From Pseudomonas reactans (lineage in GTDB: Bacteria > Pseudomonadota > Gammaproteobacteria > Pseudomonadales > Pseudomonadaceae): a stretch of DNA of 64,000 nucleotides. A program made the translations under genes and the position numbers. Positions 20,637-30,182 of the stretch are shown here, one piece after another. How positions within the stretch are numbered: the first letter of the stretch is position 1; each line of letters opens with the position of its first letter. Location: NCBI RefSeq assembly GCF_013385825.1, contig NZ_JACAPG010000018.1, positions 1 through 64,000 on the forward strand. Direction: 5' to 3'. The notes under the pieces were generated by a model that was given only the letters and a program-made list of their open reading frames with translations, searched no databases and was not told the origin of the DNA.

Positions 20637-21239
20637 ATGCAATTAAATGTAAATGACGCTCAAGCGATCGAAGTTTCCGAACTGACGTTTGGCGGCGAGT
20701 TCAACGAGACGCTGGTTCACCAAGCAGTCGTGGCCTACATGGCCGGCGGCCGTCAAGGTAGCAAGCAGCAAAAGACCCGTTCCGACGTTCGTGGTGGCGG
20801 TAAGCGCCCTTGGCGTCAGAAAGGTACTGGCCGTGCTCGTGCCGGTACTATCCGTAGCCCAATCTGGCGTGGCGGTGGTACCACTTTCGCAGCTCGTCCA
20901 CAGGATCACTCGCAGAAGCTCAACAAGAAGATGTACCGCGCAGCTCTGCGCTCCATCCTTGCTGAACTCGTGCGTACTGACCGTCTGGTCGTGGTTCAGG
21001 ACTTCGCTGTTGAAAGCCCGAAAACCAAAGATCTGCTGGGCAAACTGAACAACATGAGCCTGACCGACGTTTTGATCGTGTCGGAAGCTGTTGATCAGAA
21101 CCTGTACCTGGCTGCTCGCAACCTGCCACACGTTGATGTACGTGACGTGCAAGGTTCCGATCCAGTTAGTCTGATCGCATACGACAAGGTGTTGATCACC
21201 GTGTCGGCCGTGAAGAAATTCGAGGAGCTGCTGGGATGA
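20637..21239 (+). CDS. rplD: 50S ribosomal protein L4
   Basis: L4 lines the exit tunnel with an extended loop and in E. coli represses the S10 operon at both transcription and translation. The 200-aa protein has the loop [19 protein letters not shown] followed by [16 protein letters not shown], which is the macrolide-associated tunnel segment and appears wild type. It ends with a 4-nt ATGA overlap onto rplW. Confidence 0.97.
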
Positions 21240-21535
21240 ACCAGGAACGCGTATTTAAAGTTCTGCTTGGCCCGCACGTTTCCGAAAAGGCTACGGTTCT
21301 GGCTGACAAGAAAGGCCAGTTCGTTTTCAAGGTTGCAACTGACGCAACCAAGCTGGAAATCAAGAAGGCCGTCGAAAGCCTGTTCAGCGTGAAAGTAGAG
21401 CGTGTTACTACCCTGAATGTTCTGGGTAAGAGCAAGCGCACTGCTCGCGGTCTGGGCAAGCGTAATGACTGGAAGAAGGCAGTTATCTCCCTTCAGCCAG
21501 GCCAAGATCTCGATTTCAGCAGCAGTGCTGAGTAA
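21236..21535 (+). CDS. rplW: 50S ribosomal protein L23
   Basis: L23 sits at the tunnel exit and is the docking site for trigger factor and SRP. The 99-aa protein shows [14 protein letters not shown] and the conserved core [16 protein letters not shown]. It overlaps rplD by 4 nt and precedes rplB by 14 nt. Confidence 0.96.
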
Positions 21536-21549
21536 GGAAGGGGTGCATC

Positions 21550-22374
21550 ATGGCAATCGTTAAATGCAAACCGACTTCCCCTGGCCGCCGTTTTGTGGTC
21601 AAGGTGGTCAACCAGGAGCTGCATAAAGGCGCTCCTCACGCACCGCTGCTCGAGAAAAAATCGAAGTCTGGTGGTCGTAACAACAATGGTCGTATTACCA
21701 CTCGTCACATCGGTGGTGGCCATAAGCAGCATTATCGTCTGGTCGACTTCCGTCGCAACGACAAAGATGGCATCGCTGCCACTGTCGAGCGTATCGAATA
21801 CGATCCAAACCGTACTGCTCACATCGCTCTGCTGCTGTACGCAGATGGCGAGCGTCGCTACATCATCGCCCCTAAAGGCGTGAGCGCTGGCGACCAGCTG
21901 ATCGCAGGTGCTCTGGCACCGATCAAGCCGGGCAACGCTCTGCAACTGCGCAACATTCCAGTTGGTAGCACCGTACACGGCATCGAATTGAAGCCAGGTA
22001 AAGGCGCGCAAATCGCTCGTTCCGCTGGTGCTTCGGCTCAGCTGATCGCTCGTGAAGGTGTCTACGTGACCCTGCGTCTGCGTTCTGGTGAGATGCGTAA
22101 AGTGCTGGCTGAATGCCGCGCGACCCTGGGCGAAGTCTCGAACTCCGAGCACAGCCTGCGTTCGCTGGGTAAAGCTGGTGCCAAACGCTGGCGTGGCGTT
22201 CGCCCAACCGTTCGTGGTGTTGCCATGAACCCGGTTGACCACCCACACGGTGGTGGTGAAGGTCGTACCTCTGGTGGTCGTCATCCGGTATCGCCATGGG
22301 GCTTCCCGACTAAGGGCGCGAAGACTCGTGGTAATAAGCGTACCGACAAAATGATCGTCCGTCGTCGCAAGTAA
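21550..22374 (+). CDS. rplB: 50S ribosomal protein L2
   Basis: L2 is a primary 23S rRNA-binding protein required for subunit association and peptidyl transfer. The 274-aa protein has the signature region [18 protein letters not shown], which contains the conserved histidine, and the basic C-terminus [10 protein letters not shown]. Confidence 0.97.
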
Positions 22375-22390
22375 ATAGAGGGATACGACA

Positions 22391-22666
22391 GTGCCACGTT
22401 CTCTGAAAAAAGGTCCTTTTATTGATCTTCACCTACTGAAGAAGATCGAAGTGGCGGCGGAAAAGAACGATCGCAAACCAGTTAAGACCTGGTCGCGTCG
22501 TTCGATGATCCTGCCACAAATGGTCGGTCTGACCATCGCTGTACACAACGGTCGCTTGCACGTCCCAGTTCTCGTGAACGAAGACATGGTCGGCCACAAA
22601 CTAGGCGAGTTTGCCGGTACCCGCACTTATCGTGGGCACGTGGCAGACAAGAAAGCCAAGCGTTAA
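22391..22666 (+). CDS. rpsS: 30S ribosomal protein S19
   Basis: S19 binds 16S rRNA in the head together with S13 (encoded at 30429). The 91-aa protein starts MPRSLKKGPFIDLHLLKKIE and holds the signature HKLGEFAGTRTYRGH near its C-terminus. The start is GTG at 22391. Confidence 0.96.
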   Translation: MPRSLKKGPFIDLHLLKKIEVAAEKNDRKPVKTWSRRSMILPQMVGLTIAVHNGRLHVPVLVNEDMVGHKLGEFAGTRTYRGHVADKKAKR

Positions 22667-22677
22667 GGGGTTAGGAA

Positions 22678-23010
22678 ATGGAAGTAGCCGCTAAGTTGTC
22701 GGGCGCTCGAATCTCCGCCCAGAAAGCCCGCTTGGTCGCCGACCAGATCCGCGGGAAGAAGGTGGGCGAAGCGCTCAACCTGTTGGCTTTCAGCAGTAAG
22801 AAAGCCGCCGAGATCATGAAGAAAGTGCTGGAGTCGGCCGTAGCCAACGCCGAGCATAACGAAGGCGCAGACGTTGATGACCTGAAGGTCAGCACCGTTT
22901 TCGTCAACGAAGGGCGTTCGCTGAAGCGCATCATGCCACGTGCCAAAGGCCGTGCTGATCGCATCGTCAAGCGGTCTTGCCATATCACTGTCAAGGTTGC
23001 TGACAAGTAA
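22678..23010 (+). CDS. rplV: 50S ribosomal protein L22
   Basis: L22 spans the subunit from the surface to the exit tunnel. The 110-aa protein has [18 protein letters not shown] at the N-terminus and the tunnel hairpin with [18 protein letters not shown], where macrolide-resistance changes occur in other bacteria; no deletion is seen. Confidence 0.96.
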
Positions 23011-23023
23011 CGGAGTCGAAGAG

Positions 23024-23710
23024 ATGGGTCAGAAAGTACATCCCATTGGCATTCGCCTGGGAATCGTCAAGGAGCACACCTCCGTCTGGTACGCAGACGG
23101 TCGGACTTATGCGGACTATTTGTTCGCTGATCTGAAGGTGCGTGAGTATCTCCAAGACAAACTAAAAAGCGCGTCCGTAAGCCGTATCGATATCCATCGT
23201 CCGGCCCAAACTGCACGTATCACCATCCACACCGCTCGTCCAGGTATCGTTATCGGGAAGAAAGGTGAAGATGTTGAGAAACTGCGTCAGGACCTGACCA
23301 AGCAAATGGGTGTGCCTGTGCACATCAATATCGAAGAGATCCGCAAGCCGGAACTCGACGGTATGCTGGTTGCGCAGAGCGTAGCTCAGCAGCTGGAGCG
23401 TCGCGTAATGTTCCGTCGCGCTATGAAGCGCGCTGTACAGAACGCCATGCGCATTGGTGCCAAAGGCATCAAAATCCAAGTGAGCGGTCGTCTCGGCGGT
23501 GCTGAAATCGCACGTACTGAATGGTATCGCGAAGGTCGTGTGCCACTGCACACCCTGCGTGCCGACATCGACTATGCCAACTACGAAGCTCACACCACTT
23601 ACGGTGTGATCGGTGTAAAGGTTTGGATCTTCAAAGGCGAAGTAATTGGTGGTCGCCAAGAAGAACTGAAACCACAAGCACCAGCGCCTCGTAAAAAAGC
23701 TGCTAAGTAA
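23024..23710 (+). CDS. rpsC: 30S ribosomal protein S3
   Basis: S3 forms part of the mRNA entry tunnel and the ribosomal helicase. The 228-aa protein starts [18 protein letters not shown], has a KH type 2 domain with [15 protein letters not shown] (about residues 67-81), and ends in a basic, Pro/Ala-rich tail. The ATG at 23024 is 13 nt after the rplV stop and follows GGAG; an upstream in-frame start would lie inside rplV. Confidence 0.96.
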
Positions 23711-23722
23711 GGGGTACGCCAA

Positions 23723-24136
23723 ATGTTGCAACCTAAGCGTACGAAGTTCCGCAAGCAGATGACAGGCCACAACCGTGGTCTGGCTCAGCGCGGTAGCAAA
23801 GTCAGCTTCGGCGAGTTCGCGCTGAAGTCTGTAGCTCGTGGTCGTCTCACCGCTCGTCAGATCGAGTCAGCGCGTCGTGCTCTGACCCGTCACGTAAAAC
23901 GTGGCGGCAAGATCTGGATCCGTGTATTCCCGGACAAGCCGATCTCCAAGAAGCCTCTCGAAGTGCGGATGGGTAAAGGTAAAGGTAACGTGGAATACTG
24001 GGTAGCCCAGATTCAGCCAGGCAAAGTCCTGTATGAAATCGAGGGTGTTTCTGAAGAGCTGGCGCGTGAGGCTTTCGCCCTGGCTGCTGCAAAGCTGCCG
24101 CTCGCCACCTCCTTTGTTAAACGGACGGTGATGTGA
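23723..24136 (+). CDS. rplP: 50S ribosomal protein L16
   Basis: L16 organises the A-site and P-site tRNA elbows on the 50S subunit. The 137-aa protein starts [19 protein letters not shown] and contains [19 protein letters not shown], the conserved rRNA-binding part. Its stop overlaps the rpmC start by one base. Confidence 0.97.
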
Positions 24137-24327
24137 TGAAAGCGAATGAACTTCGTGAAAAATCCGCACAGCAGCTGAACGAGCAACTGCTCGGCTTGCT
24201 GCGCGACCAGTTCAATCTGCGCATGCAGAAAGCAACTGGCCAGTTGGGGCAGTCGCATCTGCTCTCGCAAGTTAAGCGTGACATCGCTCGCGTGAAGACT
24301 GTGCTCAACCAGCAGGCAGGTAAGTGA
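24136..24327 (+). CDS. rpmC: 50S ribosomal protein L29
   Basis: L29 is a small helical protein at the tunnel exit next to L23. The 63-aa length and [19 protein letters not shown] are typical, as is the conserved [12 protein letters not shown]. The ATG at 24136 shares its A with the rplP stop (TGATG). Confidence 0.96.
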
Positions 24328-24329
24328 TC

Positions 24330-24596
24330 ATGGCTGAAGCCGAAAAGACTGTCCGTACGCTGACTGGCCGTGTTGTCAGCGACAAGATGGACAAAACCAT
24401 CACCGTTCTGATCGAGCGTCGCGTTAAGCACCCGATCTACGGTAAATATGTTAAGCGTTCGACTAAGCTGCACGCGCACGACGAAACCAATCAGTGCCAC
24501 ATCGGCGACAAAGTCACTATTCGTGAAACTCGTCCGCTGGCCAAGACCAAGTCTTGGGCACTGGTTGATGTTCTCGAACGCGCTGTGGAAGTCTAA
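24330..24596 (+). CDS. rpsQ: 30S ribosomal protein S17
   Basis: S17 is an OB-fold protein that binds helix 11 of 16S rRNA early in assembly. The 88-aa protein has GRVVSDKMDKTITVLIERR and the signature GDKVTIRETRPLAKTKSW. The ATG at 24330, 2 nt after the rpmC stop, is preferred over a GTG two codons earlier. In E. coli nomenclature this is the last gene of the S10 operon. Confidence 0.95.
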   Translation: MAEAEKTVRTLTGRVVSDKMDKTITVLIERRVKHPIYGKYVKRSTKLHAHDETNQCHIGDKVTIRETRPLAKTKSWALVDVLERAVEV

Positions 24597-24619
24597 GGAC
24601 TAGGGGTCGGAGAAATTAT

Positions 24620-24988
24620 ATGATTCAGACTCAATCCATGCTCGATGTGGCCGATAACAGCGGCGCTCGCCGTGTTATGTGCATCAAGGTGCTGGGTGGC
24701 TCCCATCGTCGTTACGCTGGTATCGGTGACATCATCAAAGTTACCGTCAAGGAAGCAATTCCTCGCGGTAAAGTGAAAAAAGGCCAAGTGATGACTGCTG
24801 TTGTAGTCCGCACTCGTCACGGCGTACGTCGTGCTGATGGCTCCATTATCCGCTTTGATGGCAACGCTGCTGTTCTTCTGAACAACAAGCAAGAGCCGAT
24901 CGGCACCCGTATCTTTGGGCCAGTGACCCGTGAACTTCGTACTGAGAAGTTCATGAAGATCGTCTCGCTCGCCCCAGAAGTGCTGTAA
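24620..24988 (+). CDS. rplN: 50S ribosomal protein L14
   Basis: L14 contacts 16S rRNA at an intersubunit bridge. The 122-aa protein starts MIQTQSMLDVADNSGARRV and ends KFMKIVSLAPEVL, full family length. Only 23 nt separate it from rpsQ with no visible promoter or terminator, so the S10 and spc genes appear to be one transcript here. Confidence 0.97.
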   Translation: MIQTQSMLDVADNSGARRVMCIKVLGGSHRRYAGIGDIIKVTVKEAIPRGKVKKGQVMTAVVVRTRHGVRRADGSIIRFDGNAAVLLNNKQEPIGTRIFGPVTRELRTEKFMKIVSLAPEVL

Positions 24989-24999
24989 GGAGATCCGAC

Positions 25000-25314
25000 A
25001 TGCAAAAGATTCGTCGTGACGACGAGATCATCGTGATCGCCGGCAAAGACAAAGGTAAGCGCGGTAAGGTGCTTAAGGTTCTCGCTAATAACCGTCTGGT
25101 TATCGGTGGTCTGAACCTGGTTAAGCGTCATACCAAGCCTAACCCGATGTCGGGCGTGCAGGGCGGTATCGTCGAGAAAGAAGCTCCGCTGGACGCTTCT
25201 AACGTCGCCATCTTCAACGGCGAAACCAACAAGGCTGACCGCGTTGGTTTCAAAGTAGAAGACGGTAAGAAAATTCGTGTCTTCAAGTCGACCCAAAAAG
25301 CGGTTGATGCTTGA
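25000..25314 (+). CDS. rplX: 50S ribosomal protein L24
   Basis: L24 is an assembly initiator and lies near the tunnel exit. The 104-aa protein has the KOW motif RRDDEIIVIAGKDKGKRGKV at residues 4-23 and NPMSGVQGGIVEKEAPLDAS in the second half. An AAGGAGA site precedes the start. Confidence 0.96.
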   Translation: MQKIRRDDEIIVIAGKDKGKRGKVLKVLANNRLVIGGLNLVKRHTKPNPMSGVQGGIVEKEAPLDASNVAIFNGETNKADRVGFKVEDGKKIRVFKSTQKAVDA

Positions 25315-25336
25315 ACACTGCTAGGTAGATTAGACC

Positions 25337-25876
25337 ATGGCACGACTACAAGAGATTTACCGGAAGGAAATCGCCCCTAAGCTTAAGGAAGAACTTAAGC
25401 TTGGGAACGTGATGGAAGTTCCGCGCGTTACCAAAATCACCCTGAACATGGGTCTGGGTGAAGCGATCGGCGACAAAAAAGTCATCGAGCACGCTGTTGC
25501 TGACCTGGAAAAGATCACCGGCCAGAAAGTCGTTGTGACCTACGCTCGGAAATCCATCGCTGGCTTTAAAGTCCGTGAAGGTTGGCCGATCGGCGTCAAA
25601 GTGACCCTGCGCCGTGAGCGTATGTACGAATTCCTGGATCGTCTGCTGTCGATCTCCCTGCCTCGGGTGCGCGACTTCCGCGGCCTGAATGCCAAGTCCT
25701 TCGATGGTCGTGGTAACTACAGCATGGGCGTGAAAGAGCAGATCATCTTCCCGGAAATCGACTACGACAAGATCGATGCTCTCCGCGGTCTGGACATCAC
25801 CCTGACCACCACTGCCAAGAACGATGATGAAGGTCGCGCCCTGTTGCGTGCTTTCAAATTCCCGTTCCGCAACTGA
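25337..25876 (+). CDS. rplE: 50S ribosomal protein L5
   Basis: L5 binds 5S rRNA and forms bridge B1b to S13. The 179-aa protein has RVTKITLNMGLGEA (about residues 30-43), the ARKSIAGFKVREGWPIGVKV segment and the C-terminal TLTTTAKNDDEGRALL. In E. coli S8 represses the spc operon at the rplE start; I cannot identify that structure here by eye. Confidence 0.97.
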   Translation: MARLQEIYRKEIAPKLKEELKLGNVMEVPRVTKITLNMGLGEAIGDKKVIEHAVADLEKITGQKVVVTYARKSIAGFKVREGWPIGVKVTLRRERMYEFLDRLLSISLPRVRDFRGLNAKSFDGRGNYSMGVKEQIIFPEIDYDKIDALRGLDITLTTTAKNDDEGRALLRAFKFPFRN

Positions 25877-25889
25877 TTGGAGTAGGACC

Positions 25890-26195
25890 ATGGCCAAGAT
25901 GAGCATGAAAAACCGCGAGCTGAAGCGTCAGCTCACGGTTGCCAAGTACGCCAAGAAGCGTGCAGCACTGAAAGCAATCATCGTTGATCTGAACGCAAGT
26001 CCAGAAGCACGTTGGGAAGCTACAGTTGCTCTGCAGAAGCAGCCACGTGACGCAAGCGCTTCGCGCATGCGTAACCGCTGCCGCCTGACCGGTCGTCCAC
26101 ACGGCGTTTACCGCAAGTTCGGCCTCGGCCGTAACAAACTGCGTGAAGCGGCAATGCGTGGTGACGTACCAGGTCTGGTTAAAGCCAGCTGGTAA
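25890..26195 (+). CDS. rpsN: 30S ribosomal protein S14
   Basis: S14 joins the 30S head late in assembly. The 101-aa length and the lack of CxxC pairs mark it as the zinc-free (C-minus) form, so it needs no backup under zinc limitation. Motifs include MAKMSMKNRELKR and the signature RNRCRLTGRPHGVYRKFGL. The ATG at 25890 follows a GGAGTAGG site, 13 nt after rplE. A terminator and a new promoter lie between it and rpsH, unlike the continuous E. coli spc operon. Confidence 0.96.
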   Translation: MAKMSMKNRELKRQLTVAKYAKKRAALKAIIVDLNASPEARWEATVALQKQPRDASASRMRNRCRLTGRPHGVYRKFGLGRNKLREAAMRGDVPGLVKASW

Positions 26196-26258
26196 GTACT
26201 TTCAACGTCCGGGTGGCCAATATCGCAAGATACTGACCGCCGGTGACCTTGAATCTGG

Positions 26259-26286
26259 AACAAGCCCCTTTTGGGGCTTGTTTCAT
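26259..26286 (+). terminator. Intrinsic terminator between rpsN and rpsH
   Basis: A perfect 10-bp stem AACAAGCCCC / GGGGCTTGTT with a TTTT loop continues into TCATTT. It lies 63 nt after the rpsN stop, inside what is usually one operon. The modest U-tract may give partial termination. Confidence 0.78.
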
Positions 26287-26306
26287 TTCCGGAGTGTGTC
26301 TAAAAT
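26278..26306 (+). promoter_or_regulatory. Internal sigma70 promoter upstream of rpsH
   Basis: TTGTTT (26278-26283), a 17-nt spacer and TAAAAT (26301-26306). The -35 box is built from the 3' arm of the preceding terminator stem. The predicted leader to rpsH is about 90 nt. Confidence 0.68.
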
Positions 26307-26359
26307 ACGCGGCTCGCCTGAGCCCGTGTTTTTTACCCGGAGATTCTCGGCGACATATG

Positions 26360-26381
26360 TAGCCGCAAGGCTAATTTTTTT
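26360..26381 (+). promoter_or_regulatory. Small hairpin with T-tract in the rpsH leader
   Basis: TAGCC / GGCTA with a GCAA tetraloop is followed by ATTTTTTT, ending 20 nt before the rpsH start. It resembles a weak attenuator or a protein-binding hairpin. A regulatory role, for example S8 feedback, is speculation. Confidence 0.4.
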
Positions 26382-26401
26382 GTATTAGGAGCGTCTAGCC
26401 C

Positions 26402-26794
26402 ATGAGTATGCAGGACCCGTTAGCGGACATGCTAACTCGTATCCGTAATGCCCAGATGGCTGAAAAGTCCGTCGTAAGCATGCCATCTTCCAAGTTGAAG
26501 GTAGCTGTTGCCAAAGTCCTGAAAGACGAAGGCTACATTGCGGGTTATCAGATCAGCAGCGATGTAAAAGCACTGCTGTCCATCGAGCTGAAGTACTTCG
26601 AAGGCCGTTCGGTCATCGAGGAAGTGAAGCGCGTTAGCCGTCCAGGCCTGCGTCAGTACAAGTCCGCTGAAGATCTGCCGAAAGTTCGTGGCGGTCTGGG
26701 CGTGTCTATCGTCTCCACCAACAAAGGTGTGATGACGGATCGTGCTGCGCGCGCTGCCGGTGTCGGCGGCGAAGTTCTTTGCACTGTGTTCTAA
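26402..26794 (+). CDS. rpsH: 30S ribosomal protein S8
   Basis: S8 binds the central domain of 16S rRNA and is the repressor of the spc operon in E. coli. The 130-aa protein starts MSMQDPLADMLTRIRNAQMA and ends with the signature GVMTDRAARAAGVGGEVLC. The 206-nt gap upstream with its own promoter means its expression can be set apart from rplN-rpsN. Confidence 0.97.
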   Translation: MSMQDPLADMLTRIRNAQMAEKSVVSMPSSKLKVAVAKVLKDEGYIAGYQISSDVKALLSIELKYFEGRSVIEEVKRVSRPGLRQYKSAEDLPKVRGGLGVSIVSTNKGVMTDRAARAAGVGGEVLCTVF

Positions 26795-26806
26795 GGGGGG
26801 ATAAGC

Positions 26807-27340
26807 ATGTCTCGCGTCGCTAAGAACCCCGTTAAGCTGCCAGCCGGTGTCGAAGTCAAATTCGCAGGCCAACAGCTTTCGGTGAAGGGTGCCAAGGGTA
26901 CTCTTGAACTGAACATCCATTCGTCCGTTGAGATCGTTGAAGAAGCTGGTGAGCTGCGTTTTGCTGCTCGCAATGGCGATCAACAAACTCGCGCAATGGC
27001 CGGTACCACGCGTGCGTTGGTAAACAACATGGTCCAAGGCGTAAGCCAAGGCTTCGAGCGTAAGCTCCAGCTGGTCGGTGTTGGTTACAAAGCGCAAGCA
27101 AAAGGCACGGTTTTGAACCTGGCCCTTGGCTTCTCGCACCCTGTGGATTACGAACTGCCAGCGGGCATCACTGCTGAGACCCCTAGCCAGACCGATATCC
27201 TGATCAAGGGCATCGACAAGCAGCTGGTAGGTCAAGTGGCCGCTGAGATCCGCGACTTCCGTCCACCAGAGCCGTACAAAGGCAAAGGTGTGCGCTACGC
27301 GGACGAAGTCGTCCGTCGTAAAGAAGCCAAGAAGAAGTAG
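26807..27340 (+). CDS. rplF: 50S ribosomal protein L6
   Basis: L6 lies near the sarcin-ricin loop and the factor-binding site. The 177-aa protein starts MSRVAKNPVKLPAGV, has the two repeated L6 folds, and ends in the conserved FRPPEPYKGKGVRYADE followed by a lysine-rich tail. It is 12 nt after rpsH. Confidence 0.97.
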   Translation: MSRVAKNPVKLPAGVEVKFAGQQLSVKGAKGTLELNIHSSVEIVEEAGELRFAARNGDQQTRAMAGTTRALVNNMVQGVSQGFERKLQLVGVGYKAQAKGTVLNLALGFSHPVDYELPAGITAETPSQTDILIKGIDKQLVGQVAAEIRDFRPPEPYKGKGVRYADEVVRRKEAKKK

Positions 27341-27350
27341 GGCATAGCAA

Positions 27351-27701
27351 ATGACCGACAAAAAAGTTACTCGACTGCGTCGCGCTCGCAAAGCACGCCT
27401 GAAAATGCACGAACTCGAAGTCGTGCGTCTCTGCGTGTTCCGCTCGTCGCAGCACATCTACGCCCAGGTCATCTCGGCCGACGGCAACAAAGTCCTGGCA
27501 AGCGCCTCGACTTTGGATAAAGAACTGCGTGATGGTGCCACTGGCAACATCGACGCGGCCACAAAGGTTGGCCAGCTGGTCGCTACGCGTGCTAAGGCCG
27601 CTGGCGTCTCGCAAGTGGCTTTCGACCGCTCTGGCTTCAAGTACCACGGTCGCGTGAAAGCGCTGGCTGATGCTGCTCGTGAAGCTGGGCTGGAGTTCTA
27701 A
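27351..27701 (+). CDS. rplR: 50S ribosomal protein L18
   Basis: L18 binds 5S rRNA with L5 and L25. The 116-aa protein has the basic N-terminus KKVTRLRRARKARLKM and the C-terminal AFDRSGFKYHGRVKALADAA. It is 10 nt after rplF and 3 nt before rpsE. Confidence 0.97.
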   Translation: MTDKKVTRLRRARKARLKMHELEVVRLCVFRSSQHIYAQVISADGNKVLASASTLDKELRDGATGNIDAATKVGQLVATRAKAAGVSQVAFDRSGFKYHGRVKALADAAREAGLEF

Positions 27702-27704
27702 GTT

Positions 27705-28205
27705 ATGTCAAATAACGACCAAAAGCGCGACGAAGGCTACATTGAGAAGCTGGTTCAAGTTAACCGCGTAGCCAAAACCGTTAAAGGCGGCCGTATCTTC
27801 ACCTTCACCGCGTTGACCGTGGTAGGTGATGGTAAAGGCCGTGTTGGCTTCGGCCGTGGCAAGTCACGTGAAGTGCCTGCTGCGATCCAGAAGGCAATGG
27901 AAGCTGCTCGTCGCAACATGATCCAAGTTGATCTGAACGGCACCACTCTGCAGTACGCAATGAAGTCCGCCCATGGCGCTTCGAAGGTGTACATGCAGCC
28001 TGCTTCTGAGGGTACCGGTATCATCGCTGGCGGCGCTATGCGTGCTGTCCTCGAAGTTGCTGGCGTTCAGAACGTTCTGGCCAAGTGCTATGGCTCGACT
28101 AACCCGGTAAACGTGGTTCACGCCACTTTCAAAGGTTTGAAAGCTATGCAATCTCCTGAGTCCATCGCTGCCAAGCGTGGTCTGACTGTCAAGGAGATCT
28201 TCTGA
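27705..28205 (+). CDS. rpsE: 30S ribosomal protein S5
   Basis: S5 stabilises the decoding centre and mRNA entry with S4. The 166-aa protein has the double-stranded RNA-binding-like N-terminal domain; [20 protein letters not shown] is the spectinomycin loop with no deletion. [20 protein letters not shown] follows. Its stop is 2 nt before rpmD. Confidence 0.97.
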
Positions 28206-28207
28206 TC

Positions 28208-28384
28208 ATGGCTACCGTTAAAGTAACGCTGATCAAAAGCATGACCGGCCGCATCCCTAACCACAAACTGTGTGTTAAAGGTCTGGGTCTGCGTCGCATC
28301 GGTCACACTGTAGAAGTCCAGGATACTCCCGAGAATCGCGGGATGATCAACAAGGCTTACTACATGCTGCGTGTAGAGGGTTAA
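28208..28384 (+). CDS. rpmD: 50S ribosomal protein L30
   Basis: A 58-aa protein beginning [20 protein letters not shown], with [20 protein letters not shown] and [14 protein letters not shown] at the end, which is the complete L30 fold. L30 binds near domain II of 23S rRNA. It lies 2 nt after rpsE and 3 nt before rplO. Confidence 0.96.
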
Positions 28385-28387
28385 TCG

Positions 28388-28825
28388 ATGAAACTCAATG
28401 ATCTGAGTCCAGCGCCGGGTTCCCGTCGCGAAAAGCATCGTCCGGGCCGTGGTATCGGTAGCGGTTTGGGTAAGACTGGTGGCCGTGGCCACAAAGGTCA
28501 AACCTCCCGCTCCGGTGGCACCATCGCTCCAGGCTTTGAAGGCGGTCAACAGCCGCTGCATCGTCGCCTGCCTAAGTTCGGTTTCGTATCCCTGAAAGCC
28601 ATGGACCGCGCAGAAGTGCGTCTGTCCGAGCTGGCTAAAGTGGAAGGCGACATCGTTACTGTGCAGACCCTGAAAGATGCCAACGTGATCAACGTCAACG
28701 TACAGCGTGTGAAAATCATGCTGTCCGGTGAAGTGACTCGCGCTGTCACTATCGGCAAGGGAATCGGCGCCACCAAAGGTGCGCGTTCGGCTATCGAAGC
28801 AGCTGGCGGCAAGTTCGAGGAATAA
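28388..28825 (+). CDS. rplO: 50S ribosomal protein L15
   Basis: L15 threads into the 50S core late in assembly. The 145-aa protein has the Gly-rich N-terminal extension GRGIGSGLGKTGGRGHKGQT and the C-terminal globular domain ending GARSAIEAAGGKFEE. Its TAA stop abuts the secY ATG directly. Confidence 0.97.
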   Translation: MKLNDLSPAPGSRREKHRPGRGIGSGLGKTGGRGHKGQTSRSGGTIAPGFEGGQQPLHRRLPKFGFVSLKAMDRAEVRLSELAKVEGDIVTVQTLKDANVINVNVQRVKIMLSGEVTRAVTIGKGIGATKGARSAIEAAGGKFEE

Positions 28826-30154
28826 ATGGCTAAGCAAGGTGCTCTCTCAGCGCTCGGCAAAGGCGGTATGTCTGAACTTTGGGCTCGTCTGCGTTTTCTG
28901 TTCCTGGCGATTATCGTCTACCGAATAGGCGCACACATCCCGGTTCCAGGTATCAACCCGGACCGACTCGCAGACCTGTTTCGACAGAATGAGGGGACCA
29001 TTCTTAGCTTGTTCAACATGTTTTCCGGCGGCGCGCTGGAGCGGATGAGTATCTTTGCACTGGGGATCATGCCGTACATTTCGGCATCGATCATCATGCA
29101 ACTGATGACCGCCGTCAGCCCGCAGCTGGAGCAGTTGAAGAAGGAAGGTGAAGCTGGCCGTCGTAAGATTAGCCAGTACACCCGCTACGGCACTGTCGTC
29201 CTCGCCTTGGTTCAAGCTATCGGCATGTCCGTTGGCTTGGCAGGGCAGGGCGTTGCGTTCACTGGTGACTTTGGCTTCCATTTCGTCGCGGTATCCACAT
29301 TTGTGGCTGGTGCGATGTTCATGATGTGGCTGGGTGAGCAGATTACTGAGCGTGGTGTTGGCAACGGTATCTCGATGTTGATTTTCGCAGGTATCGTCGC
29401 CGGTCTTCCGAGAGCGATTGGGCAGTCTTTCGAGTCTGCACGTCAGGGTGATATCAACATTTTCGCCCTGGTTGCCATCGGTTTGTTGGCAGTAGCGATT
29501 ATCGGTTTTGTGGTGTTCATTGAGCGTGGCCAGCGTCGTATTGCTGTTCACTACGCCAAGCGTCAGCAGGGCCGTAAGGTCTTTGCTGCGCAGACCAGCC
29601 ACTTGCCGCTGAAAGTGAATATGGCCGGTGTTATTCCGGCAATTTTCGCGAGCAGCATTTTGCTGTTTCCGGCTTCGTTGGGTACCTGGTTTGGTCAGTC
29701 CGAAAATATGGGCTGGCTGCAGGACCTCTCTCAGTCGATCGCTCCTGGTCAGCCGTTGAATATTCTGCTGTTTAGTGCAGGGATTATTTTCTTCTGCTTC
29801 TTCTATACGGCGTTGATGTTCAATCCGAAAGACGTAGCGGAAAACCTGAAGAAGTCCGGTGCCTTTATTCCGGGCATCCGTCCAGGTGAGCAGTCTGCAC
29901 GCTACATTGATGGCGTTTTGACTCGTTTGACCCTGTTCGGTGCTCTATATATGACGGCCGTGTGCTTGTTGCCCCAGTTCCTGGTGGTTGCAGCAAACGT
30001 TCCGTTCTACCTTGGCGGGACCTCGTTGCTGATCGTGGTCGTGGTTGTGATGGACTTCATGTCCCAAGTACAATCGCACCTCGTTTCGCACCAGTACGAA
30101 TCCCTGATGAAGAAAGCCAACCTGAAGGGCTACGGCAGCGGCATGTTGCGCTGA
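28826..30154 (+). CDS. secY: Preprotein translocase subunit SecY
   Basis: SecY is the ten-helix inner-membrane channel for Sec export and membrane insertion, with SecE encoded at 3043 and SecG elsewhere. The 442-aa protein has the first-helix entry [20 protein letters not shown], the plug/pore-ring region [18 protein letters not shown], and the cytoplasmic loop [20 protein letters not shown] that binds SecA and ribosomes. It starts directly at the rplO stop, so its synthesis is coupled to ribosomal protein output. Confidence 0.97.
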
Positions 30155-30182
30155 GTACCCCATAAGGTTCGAGGAGTTGGTG

